Origin: JAAYCI01 sp031548875
GTDB taxonomy: Bacteria > Bacillota > Clostridia > Oscillospirales > Ruminococcaceae
NCBI GenBank assembly: GCA_031548875.1
Contig: JAVBQQ010000015.1
Coordinates: 1 to 64,000 of the forward strand
Direction: 5' to 3'
Length of the DNA: 64,000 bases
Below, piece by piece: positions 34,313-42,772 of the stretch. A model generated the notes under the pieces. It worked only from the letters and a program-made list of their open reading frames with translations. It made no database searches and had not been told where the DNA came from. Within the stretch, counting starts at the first letter, position 1. The number at the start of each line of letters is the position of its first letter. A program made the translations under genes and the position numbers.

Positions 34313-36505
34313 TTATGTCCCGGGACCGGGCGCTTCGTCCCCCTCGTTGGGCGGGGGAAGGGGCAGGGGCTCGAGACTTTTCAGGTAGGTGGGGATCTGG
34401 TCGCCTGGCAGTGGCTGAGCATAGTAATACCCCTGGATGAGATAGGCGCCCACCGAGCGCAGGCGGTCCAACTGGGACTGGTTCTCCACATACTCCACAA
34501 TCATCTGTACGTCCAGCAGGTTGCACAGATCGAAGATGGTGGCGATGATGTCCAGGTTGGCGGGCTGTTTGAGCATGTCCCGCGAGAGCGAGCCGTCGAT
34601 CTTAAGTGTTTTGATGGGCTGGGTGCGCAGGTAGAGCAGCGAGGAATGACCCACGCCGAAGTCGTCCATGGCGATCGTGATGCCGATTTCGTGCAGGCGG
34701 GCAAGGTTCAGGCGGGTGGTTTCATTCTCGACGAGGGCCGCCGTCTCGGTGATCTCGATCTGCAGTTGGTGGGCGGGCACCTTGTGCTTGAGCAGCAGCG
34801 CCAGCACCTGCTGATGGAAGCCGGACACGTTCAGCTGGCTGGCCGAGACGTTGACGCTGACCTGGAAATCGGGCAGGCCCTGCTCCGTCCAGCCCGCGCG
34901 CTGGCGGATGGCCTGTTCCATCAGCCAGTGGCCCATGCGCTCCATGCGGCCTGTTTCCTCGGCCAGCGCCACGGTGATGAGCGGGCTGATGACGCCGTAT
35001 TGCGCGTTGCGCCAACGCAGAAGGGCCTCCACACTGTGCAGGGTGTTCGTGCGGGCATCCACGATGGGCTGGTAGTGCATGTACAATTCGCCACGGGCGG
35101 CGGCGTCCTCCAGGTGGTTGGCCAGGTTGCGCGCCACGGCGCCGATCCCGTCGCCCCGGCGGACGAGCTGCCCCTGGGAGGAATAATCGCGCGAGACGAG
35201 GGAGGCGAGCTCGCGGTAGGCGCTGTCGAAGCGGGAGCGGTTCATCCGTTCGGACAGGCGCACGAAGGGCGCATAGATGAGCACAGCCAGCGCCAGGTTG
35301 ACCACCTGCAGGAGGACCCCCGCCACCGACCCGGTGGACAGGTACCCGCTGATGAAGACGGGTGTGGCCCAGGAGACGTCGACGGTGGTGTAGGGCACAA
35401 GCCCCAGGTACATGGACGCCATGGTGGTTGTGAGCATGACCACCGGTGTGAGTACGAAGGGGACTGCGTAGATGGGGTTGAGCACGATGGGGATGCCGAA
35501 GATGAGCGGCTCGTTGATGTTGAAGATGGAGTTGGGCAGCGCGTAGCGGAAGAGCATCTTATAGCTGCGGCCGCGGCCGAAGACCGCCAGCGCGATGAGC
35601 AGGCCCAGCGTAGTGCCCGACCCGCCCATGTAGACGAACGAATCGAACAAGGTTTTTGTGATGAGGTTGGGCGGGGCCATGCCGGCGGCCACGGCGTCCA
35701 TGTTCTGCTGCATGGCGGGCACGAAGACCGTCTGGGCCACTTCATCCAGAACATTGTTGCCGTGGATGCCGAACAGCCACATAACGTGGGTGGACAGGTT
35801 GAACAGCTGCGCGGTGGCGACCGTGTCCCCCCCGTGCAGGAAGGGTTGGCTGAGTAGGTTATACAGAAGGGTGGTGAAGCCGGCCTCCACGCCGCCCCAC
35901 ACCAGCAGCATGCGCACCGCGGCAAACCCCGCCACGATGAGCACTGTGGGCAGAACGGCCACAAACGCCTGCGGAACGGCGAGGTTGGGGTCGTCGGACA
36001 GGATGCGCATAGCGCGCCCACGCCCGGAGATGTGGATGAAGATCTCGCTGGACAGGACGGCCATCACCATGCCCACGAACAGGCCGGTGGAGGCCGTCAT
36101 GGTGAAGGGAAGGGCATCGGCGTCTAACGGCAGCGAGACGGCGATGAAACTGGCCAGCCCCACAAACCCGCAGATGGTGGGGTGCACATTCAGGCGTTTG
36201 TGGGTGTTGTACCAGGTGGCCAGGTTCACGCAGACGGAAAAAACGATGAGCAGCGCGATGACCTGCATGGTGGCATTGAAGATGAGCGCGCCGAATGAGC
36301 GCCACCCCTCGCCGAACACGTTCTGCATGAACGTCTGGTAGGCGGGGATGGGCAGCTGGTTGACCACCACCGCATAGGCGCCGATGAGCATGATGGGCAT
36401 GGTGGAGATGAAGGCGGTGCGGATGGAGTAGAAGTGGCGCTGGTCGTACACGCGTTGCAGCCTGCCCTGCAGGGCGGAGAGCCAATCGTTCCAGGTGGTT
36501 GTCAA
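34313..36505 (-). CDS. PTS EIIC-like membrane domain fused to an EAL (c-di-GMP phosphodiesterase) domain
   Basis: 730 residues. Residues about 1-410 match the cellobiose/lactose-type PTS EIIC permease (about ten helices; VVVNQLPIPAYQ, PTICGFVGLASF, NSIFNINEPLIFGIPIVLNPI). Residues about 470-710 are an EAL domain with its catalytic set: SVEALLRW, VNVSASQL, IEITETAA, DDFGVGHSSL, TLKIDGS and VEYVENQSQ. So c-di-GMP hydrolysis should be possible. There is no EIIA or EIIB domain and no PTS gene beside it, so the EIIC part may act as a sensor rather than a transporter. A start at 36505 with GCCCTT-type context is plausible. Confidence 0.85.
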   Translation of the reverse strand: MTTTWNDWLSALQGRLQRVYDQRHFYSIRTAFISTMPIMLIGAYAVVVNQLPIPAYQTFMQNVFGEGWRSFGALIFNATMQVIALLIVFSVCVNLATWYNTHKRLNVHPTICGFVGLASFIAVSLPLDADALPFTMTASTGLFVGMVMAVLSSEIFIHISGRGRAMRILSDDPNLAVPQAFVAVLPTVLIVAGFAAVRMLLVWGGVEAGFTTLLYNLLSQPFLHGGDTVATAQLFNLSTHVMWLFGIHGNNVLDEVAQTVFVPAMQQNMDAVAAGMAPPNLITKTLFDSFVYMGGSGTTLGLLIALAVFGRGRSYKMLFRYALPNSIFNINEPLIFGIPIVLNPIYAVPFVLTPVVMLTTTMASMYLGLVPYTTVDVSWATPVFISGYLSTGSVAGVLLQVVNLALAVLIYAPFVRLSERMNRSRFDSAYRELASLVSRDYSSQGQLVRRGDGIGAVARNLANHLEDAAARGELYMHYQPIVDARTNTLHSVEALLRWRNAQYGVISPLITVALAEETGRMERMGHWLMEQAIRQRAGWTEQGLPDFQVSVNVSASQLNVSGFHQQVLALLLKHKVPAHQLQIEITETAALVENETTRLNLARLHEIGITIAMDDFGVGHSSLLYLRTQPIKTLKIDGSLSRDMLKQPANLDIIATIFDLCNLLDVQMIVEYVENQSQLDRLRSVGAYLIQGYYYAQPLPGDQIPTYLKSLEPLPLPPPNEGDEAPGPGT

Positions 36506-36566
36506 AAGAAGGGCACCTCGCTTGCAGAAAAATAAAGTGGACGATCGCGCAAAGGGGTTGTTGTCA

Positions 36567-36595
36567 GTATACTACCCCAAAGCCGCCGCCACAAG
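36567..36595 (-). promoter_or_regulatory. Possible promoter of the EIIC-EAL gene
   Basis: On the minus strand a TTGTGG, then about 17 bases, then TATACT (around 36572-36567) lie about 65 bases before the start codon. Confidence 0.4.
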
Positions 36596-36623
36596 CAAAA
36601 AAAGGCGTACTACATAATTCTTC

Positions 36624-36652
36624 TAGTCATGCAGGAGAGCGTGTGGTATACT
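36624..36652 (+). promoter_or_regulatory. Possible promoter of the PRPP synthetase gene
   Basis: TAGTCA (36624-36629), a 17-base spacer and TATACT (36647-36652), 83 bases before the start. Confidence 0.45.
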
Positions 36653-36734
36653 TGTAAAGCAACCATGGGAACAGGGCTTTTGCACAAAAACCCGTTCCAA
36701 CATCACAAAACGGAAAGGGCGGGATGGGCAGGAG

Positions 36735-37925
36735 ATGACCCCTGAGACTGACGCCGCGGCGTCCTTCCCCAAAGAAACAGTGCGCCCGCTGGCGCTGCTT
36801 GCCATGCGCGGCTGCGAGCGGATGGGCAGCATGGTGAACAGCTACCTGCTGCACTGGACAAAGAGCCCCGAGAAAGACATGTTGATGAGCTTCCCGGGTG
36901 AGAACAAGCAGAATTTCCTCATCGAGGCCGAGTGCCCCCGCTTCGGCACGGGCGAGGGCAAGGGCATCATCTACGACTCGGTACGCGGATACGACCTGTA
37001 CATCCTGTGCGACGTGACCAACTACCACGAGACGTTCGAGATGTACGGCATACAGGCGCCCATGAGCCCGGACGAGCACTTTATGGACCTCAAGCGCTTG
37101 ATTATGGCGGCGGGAAACAAGCCCCACCGCATCACGGTTATCATGCCCTACCTGTACGAGGGGCGGCAGCACCGCCGGGCGGCGCGCGAATCGCTGGACT
37201 GCGCGCGGGCACTGCAGGAGCTGTTCGAGATGGGGGTGCATAACGTACTCACCTTTGACGCGCACGACCCTCGTGTGCAGAACGCCGCGCCGCTGAGCAA
37301 CTTTGACAACGTGCAGCCTACCTACCAGATGCTGAAGGCGATGCTGCGCAGCGAGCGGGACGTGCAGATCGACCCCGACCACATGATGGTCATCTCGCCC
37401 GACGAGGGCGCCGCCCCCCGCAACATCTACTATGCCTCCAAGCTGGGGCTGGACCTTGGGCTGTTTTACAAACGGCGGGACTATTCCACCATCGTGGACG
37501 GCCGCAACCCCATCATCGCCCATGAGTACCTGGGCAGTGATGTGACGGGCAAAGATGTGCTGGTGGCCGACGATATCCTGGCCACGGGCGAATCGATGCT
37601 GGACCTTGCGCGTGAGCTGAAAAAACGCAGGGCGCGCCGCGTGTTCCTGGCAACCACCTTTGGGTTGTTTACCAAGGGCCTTGCCGCCTTTGACAAGGCG
37701 TATGCCGACGGTCTGTTCGACCGGCTGTTTGCCACGAACCTGACCCATCTGAACCCGGAACTGGCCGGGCGGGACTGGTTCGTGGAGGTAGGCATGGCGA
37801 AATACATCGCCTATCTTGTGTCCACCCTGAACCACGACAGGAGCATCTCCGACCTGCTCAACCCCTCCGAGCGCATCGACCGGCTGCTGACCGCACACCG
37901 CCGCCGGCAGGGGCTGGGCGCATAG
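36735..37925 (+). CDS. prs: Ribose-phosphate pyrophosphokinase, long variant
   Basis: 396 residues, about 75 longer than the usual Prs. Recognised segments are DVTNYHETFEMYGI, PYLYEGRQHRRAARE, LTFDAHDPRVQNAAP, the ribose-phosphate loop VISPDEGAAPRN, and the PRPP loop VLVADDILATGESML. It would transfer pyrophosphate from ATP to ribose 5-phosphate for nucleotide, His and Trp synthesis. The N-terminal 45 residues (LLAMRGCERMGSMVN) are not typical. AGGAG abuts the ATG at 36735 with no gap, so a later GTG start is possible. The GH13 gene follows after 33 bases. Confidence 0.78.
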   Translation: MTPETDAAASFPKETVRPLALLAMRGCERMGSMVNSYLLHWTKSPEKDMLMSFPGENKQNFLIEAECPRFGTGEGKGIIYDSVRGYDLYILCDVTNYHETFEMYGIQAPMSPDEHFMDLKRLIMAAGNKPHRITVIMPYLYEGRQHRRAARESLDCARALQELFEMGVHNVLTFDAHDPRVQNAAPLSNFDNVQPTYQMLKAMLRSERDVQIDPDHMMVISPDEGAAPRNIYYASKLGLDLGLFYKRRDYSTIVDGRNPIIAHEYLGSDVTGKDVLVADDILATGESMLDLARELKKRRARRVFLATTFGLFTKGLAAFDKAYADGLFDRLFATNLTHLNPELAGRDWFVEVGMAKYIAYLVSTLNHDRSISDLLNPSERIDRLLTAHRRRQGLGA

Positions 37926-37958
37926 AAAAACCCGCCAACGTCAGGAGGTATTGCCATT

Positions 37959-39893
37959 ATGATCACACTGGACAGCACGCTGCGCGAGGTGTACAAAAAC
38001 CCGGTGGGCCGGGACCTTTTGGACATGCTGCTGCGAAACGCGAAGCGCAGCCCGCGCGTGATCGACAACCCCCTTGTGGGCAAAATGAAGCTGCGCCACC
38101 TCGAGCGGCTGCTGGGCGGGCGCATGCCCGGCCTTGTAGAGGCGCTGGCCGTCATGATGGCCGGCGAGGTGGAGCTGCCGCCGCCCTCGCCCCCGTCCAT
38201 CGCGCACAAGTGGTGGAAGGAGGCCGTGGCATATCAGATCTACCCCCGCAGTTTCCAGGATTCGAACGGCGACGGCATCGGCGACCTCGCCGGCATCAAG
38301 AGCCGCATTCCCTACCTCAAGGAGCTGGGCGTGGACGTGGTGTGGCTGTCGCCGGTGTACGATTCGCCGAACGACGACGGCGGCTACGACATCCGCAACT
38401 ACCAGAAGATCGTCAAAGAATTTGGCACCATGCGGGACTTCAATGCCCTGCTGGCCGAGCTGCACAAGAATGGCATGAAGCTGATCATGGACCTGGTGGT
38501 GAATCACACCTCCGACGAACATGAGTGGTTCAAAAAGGCGCTGGAGGACCCTGCCGCCCCCGAGCACGACTATTACCTGTGGGCCAAGGGGGAGGGAGGC
38601 CGCGAGCCGAACAACTGGCAGAGCCTGTTTGGCGGCCCGGCCTGGAACTATTACGCCGAAAGCGACGAGTGGGCGCTGCACCTGTTCAGCAAAAAGCAGA
38701 TGGACCTGAACTGGGACAACCCGGCACTTCGTGCCAAAGTGTACGAGATGATACGCTGGTGGCTGGACAAGGGTGTGGACGGTTTCCGCATGGATGTGAT
38801 CAACTTTATCTCCAAGGACAGCCTGGCCGACGGCAACGAGGCGATTGGCAGGGTGTCCGGCATCACGGGCATCGAGCATTACTTCTACGGCCCCCACCTG
38901 CACGAGTACCTGCAGGAGATGCGCCGGGAGAGCTTTGGAAAGTACGACGTGTTCACCGTGGGCGAGACGCCGGCGCTGGGCCTTTCGCAGTGCCGCATGC
39001 TGACGGCCGAGGAGCGGGGGGAGCTGGACTGCGTGTTCAACTTCGACCACCTGGACAATGCCGGCAAGAGCCGCATGCAGCCGTACGAGTATGACCTGCG
39101 GGAGCTGAAGCCGCTGTTCCTGCGCTGGCAGGGCGAGTACGGCAACAACTGCTGGCCCAGCCTGTACTTTGAAAACCACGACAACCCCCGCATGGTGAGC
39201 AAGGTGAACCCCGACCCCGCCTGGCGGTTGGTGATCGCGAAGCTGTTGGCCGTGATGCAGTTCACACTGCGGGGCACCCCCTTTATTTACCAGGGGCAGG
39301 AGCTGGGGATGACAAACTCCAGCTTTTCGTCCATCGACGAGCTGCGCGACGTGGAAGCAAAGAACCATTACGAATCGTTTTTGCAGACCCTCTCGCAGGA
39401 CCATTCCCCCGGCAGGGCGGCCAACCTCGCCTTCAAACGGGTGGCCTGGGGCACGCGCGACCACGCCCGCACCCCCATGCAGTGGGATGCGGGCCCGAAC
39501 GCCGGCTTCACCGAAGGGGAGCCGTGGATCGGCTTAAACCCGAACTACCCGGCCATCAACGCCGAAAATGAGATGACGAACCCCGACTCGGTGTACAGCT
39601 TCTTCAAGAATCTCATCGCGTTGCGCAAGGGCTCGGAGGCGCTTGTGTACGGCGAATTCAAGCCCGTGTTCACGCGGGACGAGAACACCTTCTGTTACTT
39701 CCGCGTGGGGCAGGGCGAGCGGTATTACATCGAGATGAACCTGACCGCGAACGACCAGAAGCGCCCCGGCCCGCTGACGGCCGAGCACCGGCTGGTGGCC
39801 GGCAACTACGGCGGCACCTCGGTGAAGCTACGGCCGTACGAGGCCAATGTGTACCGCGTGGGCGGGGCACAGGGCGTGGGCGGAGAAGGCTGA
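37959..39893 (+). CDS. GH13 alpha-glucosidase with an N-terminal extension
   Basis: 644 residues. Residues about 80-600 are the GH13 barrel close to oligo-1,6-glucosidase/trehalose-6-phosphate hydrolase (AVAYQIYPRSFQDSNGDGIGD, DVVWLSPVYDSPNDDGGYDI). Catalytic residues are Asp279 (DGFRMDV), Glu336 (TVGETPA) and Asp408 (ENHDNPR). The first 75 residues (LREVYKNPVGRDLLDMLLRN, PLVGKMKLRHLERLLGGR) are an extra helical domain of unknown role. No signal peptide is present, so it acts inside the cell on imported oligosaccharides. AGGAGG lies 10 bases before the ATG. It follows prs closely and may be co-transcribed. Confidence 0.88.
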   Translation: MITLDSTLREVYKNPVGRDLLDMLLRNAKRSPRVIDNPLVGKMKLRHLERLLGGRMPGLVEALAVMMAGEVELPPPSPPSIAHKWWKEAVAYQIYPRSFQDSNGDGIGDLAGIKSRIPYLKELGVDVVWLSPVYDSPNDDGGYDIRNYQKIVKEFGTMRDFNALLAELHKNGMKLIMDLVVNHTSDEHEWFKKALEDPAAPEHDYYLWAKGEGGREPNNWQSLFGGPAWNYYAESDEWALHLFSKKQMDLNWDNPALRAKVYEMIRWWLDKGVDGFRMDVINFISKDSLADGNEAIGRVSGITGIEHYFYGPHLHEYLQEMRRESFGKYDVFTVGETPALGLSQCRMLTAEERGELDCVFNFDHLDNAGKSRMQPYEYDLRELKPLFLRWQGEYGNNCWPSLYFENHDNPRMVSKVNPDPAWRLVIAKLLAVMQFTLRGTPFIYQGQELGMTNSSFSSIDELRDVEAKNHYESFLQTLSQDHSPGRAANLAFKRVAWGTRDHARTPMQWDAGPNAGFTEGEPWIGLNPNYPAINAENEMTNPDSVYSFFKNLIALRKGSEALVYGEFKPVFTRDENTFCYFRVGQGERYYIEMNLTANDQKRPGPLTAEHRLVAGNYGGTSVKLRPYEANVYRVGGAQGVGGEG

Positions 39894-39917
39894 AGTCAGT
39901 TTTGCAACTACACAATA

Positions 39918-39943
39918 AACTGCCTCCCATATGGGAGGCAGTT
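39918..39943 (+). terminator. 26-bp perfect palindrome after the GH13 gene
   Basis: The two halves meet at ATAT with the core GCCTCCCATATGGGAGGC; the full palindrome spans 39918-39943. It starts 25 bases past the GH13 stop and could act as a terminator. The same core recurs at 40118-40137. Confidence 0.6.
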
Positions 39944-39969
39944 AGACTGTTTAAAAACCGATAGCCTGC

Positions 39970-40091
39970 ACCGGGAGGGTGGGTACGCAACGCACATCTA
40001 CCTTCCGCGGTGCTCCACGTACAACGAAGAGACGTTGTTCGCGATTCACCTTGCGGCTGACGATATGCTTATGCGCACCTACCCTCCCGGT
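39970..40091 (+). repeat. Structured intergenic repeat, copy A
   Basis: A 122-bp element. The left arm ACCGGGAGGGTGGGTACGCA (39970-39989) pairs with the right arm (40072-40091) in 18 of 20 positions, counting one G-T pair. An inner helix joins CCGCGGTG (40005-40012) to CACC-TT-GCGG (40047-40056). ACAACG (40021-40026) pairs with CGTTGT (40033-40038). Inner unpaired motifs ATCTACCTTCC, GCGATTC and CTTGCGGCTGAC are shared with the other copies. See copies at 49562-49637 and 50950-51072. Confidence 0.8.
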
Positions 40092-40117
40092 TCTTGTGTA
40101 CTTTTTGACGCCTTGAC

Positions 40118-40137
40118 GGCCTCCCATATGGGAGGCC
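40118..40137. terminator. 20-bp palindrome before the TetR gene end
   Basis: GGCCTCCCATATGGGAGGCC, with the same core as 39918-39943. It sits 31 bases from the tetR stop on the minus strand and could terminate both convergent genes. Confidence 0.6.
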
Positions 40138-40167
40138 ACTTTGCTTCGGGATGGGCATGCGCCGTTT

Positions 40168-40776
40168 TCACACAGCCAGAAAGCGGGTGCCCTCGGTGAT
40201 GATCTTCTCTACACTGTCGGCCAGCGTGCGGATGGGCACCTCGTTATCTGCCAGGCCGTACTGTAGCAGCCCGATGAACCCCCAGGCGATGAACGAGTAG
40301 AAGATCTCGGCCTGCACCTGCGAGAGGCCGGGGTTCAGGCTCAGGTATTCCTTCACGCTCTTCTCGCGGCCGATGTCGATGATATCGGCCAGGAATTTTT
40401 TATCCCCGCGCGGGCCCAGCAGGATGGCGCACATCTCGCGGTTTTTGTCCACAAAAGAGAAGATGGCGTTGATGAAGCTGCTGGTGGCCTCGGGCGTGGT
40501 GGACGCGGCGATGACCGGGTTTGCCGCCAGCAGGGCCAGCAGCTCGTGCAGCATGGCGCTCTCCATCTGTTCCTGCAGGTCGTAGATGTCCTTGTAGTGC
40601 AGGTAAAAGGTGCTGCGGTTGACGCCGGCGGCGTCGCACAGCTCCTTCACGGTGATGTTCTGCACCGGCTTCTGCGCCAGCAGGGAAAGAAACGCCCCCT
40701 GCAGCATCTGCTTTGTGAGGCGCACACGCTGGTCTTCGCGCGGCGGGACAGGGGTCGGGATGAGGGGCTTTTTCAT
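40168..40776 (-). CDS. TetR-family regulator
   Basis: 202 residues. The helix-turn-helix (VRLTKQMLQGAFLSLLAQKP, NITVKELCDAAGVNRSTFYLHY) and the Asp-rich C-terminal ligand domain match the TetR/AcrR family of the DhaS-like type. The ATG at 40776 is the family start. It is divergent from a small membrane protein; the promoter of that gene (40795-40823) lies in the 100-base gap and contains repeats of GGCGTN that could be its operator. Confidence 0.85.
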   Translation of the reverse strand: MKKPLIPTPVPPREDQRVRLTKQMLQGAFLSLLAQKPVQNITVKELCDAAGVNRSTFYLHYKDIYDLQEQMESAMLHELLALLAANPVIAASTTPEATSSFINAIFSFVDKNREMCAILLGPRGDKKFLADIIDIGREKSVKEYLSLNPGLSQVQAEIFYSFIAWGFIGLLQYGLADNEVPIRTLADSVEKIITEGTRFLAV

Positions 40777-40794
40777 GGTGGCCTCCCGGATGGG

Positions 40795-40823
40795 TTGATT
40801 TTTGGCGTGTGGACGCCTATACT
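40795..40823 (+). promoter_or_regulatory. Promoter of the small membrane protein gene
   Basis: TTGATT (40795-40800), a 17-base spacer and TATACT (40818-40823). GGCGT and ACGCC (40804-40817) form a dyad in the spacer, and GGCGTC follows downstream at 40840. Confidence 0.65.
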
Positions 40824-40876
40824 ATACCCAGAAAAAACAGGCGTCTTTTTTGGATGAGAGGGGTGACGGGTACGGC

Positions 40877-41146
40877 ATGGAAAAGCAAAAAACGGTGAGA
40901 CTTCTGAAGCGAGGGCGAGTGATATGGATCGCCGGAGCGATAGTGGTGGCGCTTGTGCTGCTGGGCGTGCTTTTCTACCGGGTGTATGTGTACGACCCGG
41001 TCGCTGCGCAACTGGGCGGCAGGGTCACCCATTTCAGCATTGATTTTCGGAACGGGCCCAGCGTGGCCAAGGCGATCGAGTGGCCGGAAGATGTTACCGC
41101 GGAACAGCTAGAAGCGGCATATGAAGCATACTATGCGTCGCGGTGA
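40877..41146 (+). CDS. Small single-pass membrane protein, unrecognised
   Basis: 89 residues. A basic N-terminus (KQKTVRLLKRGR) precedes one strong transmembrane helix (about residues 15-36, VIWIAGAIVVALVLLGVLFY). A 50-residue extracytoplasmic domain follows (DPVAAQLGGRVTHFSIDFRN). I do not recognise the family. It is divergent from the TetR gene, with a shared promoter region, so it is a likely target of that regulator. ATG 40877 is the first in-frame ATG after the promoter, and GAGGGGTGACGGG lies ahead of it. Confidence 0.6.
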   Translation: MEKQKTVRLLKRGRVIWIAGAIVVALVLLGVLFYRVYVYDPVAAQLGGRVTHFSIDFRNGPSVAKAIEWPEDVTAEQLEAAYEAYYASR

Positions 41147-41188
41147 GCCACGGCGACTTACAAGGACAAAAACAGGATGATCCCAACG

Positions 41189-41216
41189 GCCACCCGTATT
41201 TTGGGTGGCTGTTTTG
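41189..41216 (+). terminator. Terminator after the small membrane protein
   Basis: GCCACCC (41189-41195) pairs with GGGTGGC (41203-41209), followed by TGTTTTGTTG. Confidence 0.75.
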
Positions 41217-41484
41217 TTGTGCAAGAGGGGCGTTCTTGCGCTCTCACCTGCGCAACACAGGGAGCCGGATGTGTTGGATAAAAATCAGTTTTGCCATCTG
41301 TGGCGAAAAAACAACGCGGAGAGGAAGGGGTGTCCGGCATCTTACGCCGGGGCCAAGATTGTTGGTTGCCCGGCGATGAGGTGTGTATTACAATATACAT
41401 GCGGGAGATAATCAACACGTGTCTAAAATGTGAACACACTGTTAATTCGTGAACATTGTGTTAAACGAAAGAGGTAAAATAACT
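41217..41484 (+). other. Gene-free leader of the epimerase gene
   Basis: No coding signal. The last 80 bases hold repeats of GTGAACA (41430-41455) and an AACACA/TGTGTT dyad at 41433-41462, possible regulator sites. AGAGG at 41470-41474 serves the TTG start at 41485. Confidence 0.45.
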
Positions 41485-42567
41485 TTGGAACGCGTATATA
41501 TTGTGTCAGGCGCCAACGGGCACCTGGGCAGGAACATCCTTACAAAACTGGTGAAAAAGGGCCGGCGGGTGCGCGGGCTCTTGTTGCCGGGCGAAGAACT
41601 GTATGCCCCGCTGCGCGGGCGGGTAGAGATATTTTATGGCGATGTGCGGGACAAGGAGAGCCTGCGCCCGCTGTTCGAAGGGCTGGAAGGCGCGCAGGTA
41701 GCCGTCATCCACACGGCGGCAGTGGTGGAGATTACCACGCTGCCCTCGCAGCGCGCCCGCGAGGTGAACGTGGAGGGCACGAAGAATATGATTGCGTTGA
41801 GCCTGGCCTATGGGGCGTGGCGGTATGTGCATGTGAGCAGTGTACACGCCATCCCCGAACCGGAGGATCACCGGGTGATCCGCGAGGTGGATGCCTTCGA
41901 CCCGGACGAGGTGCGCGGCGGCTACGCCAAGACCAAGGCCGAGGCGTCGCAGCTTGTGTTGGACGCCGTGCGCGAGGCCGGGCTGCCGGCCGTGATTCTG
42001 CATCCCTCGGGCATCATCGGCCCGCTGGACGGCGGGGCCAACAACCTGATGAACGCCATGCGCGGCTTTCTGGACGGCAGCCTGCCCGCCTGCCCCACCG
42101 GCGGATACGACCTGGTGGACGTGCGCGACGTGGCCGGGGCGTGTATTGCCGCGGTGGACAAGGGCCGTGTAGGGCAAGCGTACATCCTGTCCGGCCGGCA
42201 TTATGAGATGGCGGACGTATTTGCCATGCTGCAAAAGCTGGCCCGCCGCCCACGGGCGCTGCCCTGCCCGGTGGTGCCCTCGCCGCTGGTGAAGCTGGTT
42301 TCCCCGCTGGTGGAGAAGCTGGCCCTGCGCCAGGGCAAAAGCCCGCTCATAACGCCCTATTCGATGGACGCGCTGAACAGCCACGACAACTTCTCGCACA
42401 AGAAGGCCAGCCGGGAGCTTGGCTACTGGCCGCGGGACATTGCCGACACCCTGCGCGATACCCTGCGCTGGTTGGAGCGCGAGCAGGCGGCCCGGCGCAT
42501 AGCCGTGCTGCGCAGCGCGGCCGCCCGCAGGGTGGGCCGCAAAACGGCGGGCCCCGCCCACGCGTGA
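41485..42567 (+). CDS. NAD-dependent epimerase/dehydratase family protein, TTG start
   Basis: 360 residues. It is an extended-SDR fold with the cofactor motif VSGANGHLGRN, HTAAVVE, and the active-site YxxxK (GGYAKTKAEASQ). The C-terminal half ends in LGYWPRDIADTLRDTLRWL, as in sugar-nucleotide or cinnamoyl-type reductases. The frame is open from a GTG at 41449, but AGAGG lies ten bases before a TTG at 41485 and the Rossmann motif begins right after it, so TTG is the better start. The substrate is not predictable. A strong terminator follows. Confidence 0.82.
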   Translation: MERVYIVSGANGHLGRNILTKLVKKGRRVRGLLLPGEELYAPLRGRVEIFYGDVRDKESLRPLFEGLEGAQVAVIHTAAVVEITTLPSQRAREVNVEGTKNMIALSLAYGAWRYVHVSSVHAIPEPEDHRVIREVDAFDPDEVRGGYAKTKAEASQLVLDAVREAGLPAVILHPSGIIGPLDGGANNLMNAMRGFLDGSLPACPTGGYDLVDVRDVAGACIAAVDKGRVGQAYILSGRHYEMADVFAMLQKLARRPRALPCPVVPSPLVKLVSPLVEKLALRQGKSPLITPYSMDALNSHDNFSHKKASRELGYWPRDIADTLRDTLRWLEREQAARRIAVLRSAAARRVGRKTAGPAHA

Positions 42568-42601
42568 GGTGCGGGCATCCTTTTCGATATGAATTTATTG
42601 G

Positions 42602-42632
42602 CACCCCTGCCCAAAACGGCAGGGGTGTTTTT
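42602..42632 (+). terminator. Terminator of the epimerase gene
   Basis: CACCCCTGCC pairs with GGCAGGGGTG, followed by TTTTTGTG. Confidence 0.9.
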
Positions 42633-42772
42633 GTGTAATAAAGCAAAAATAAGTGGGCGGCAGGTGTGTTGGGTGCGCCGGGCGGGTGCGCATGGTATAC
42701 TTTAAAATACAATGACATGCAAAAGCCAATAGCGAAGCGCCGCGGAGCGGCCTGGCACAAAGGGGAGATGGG

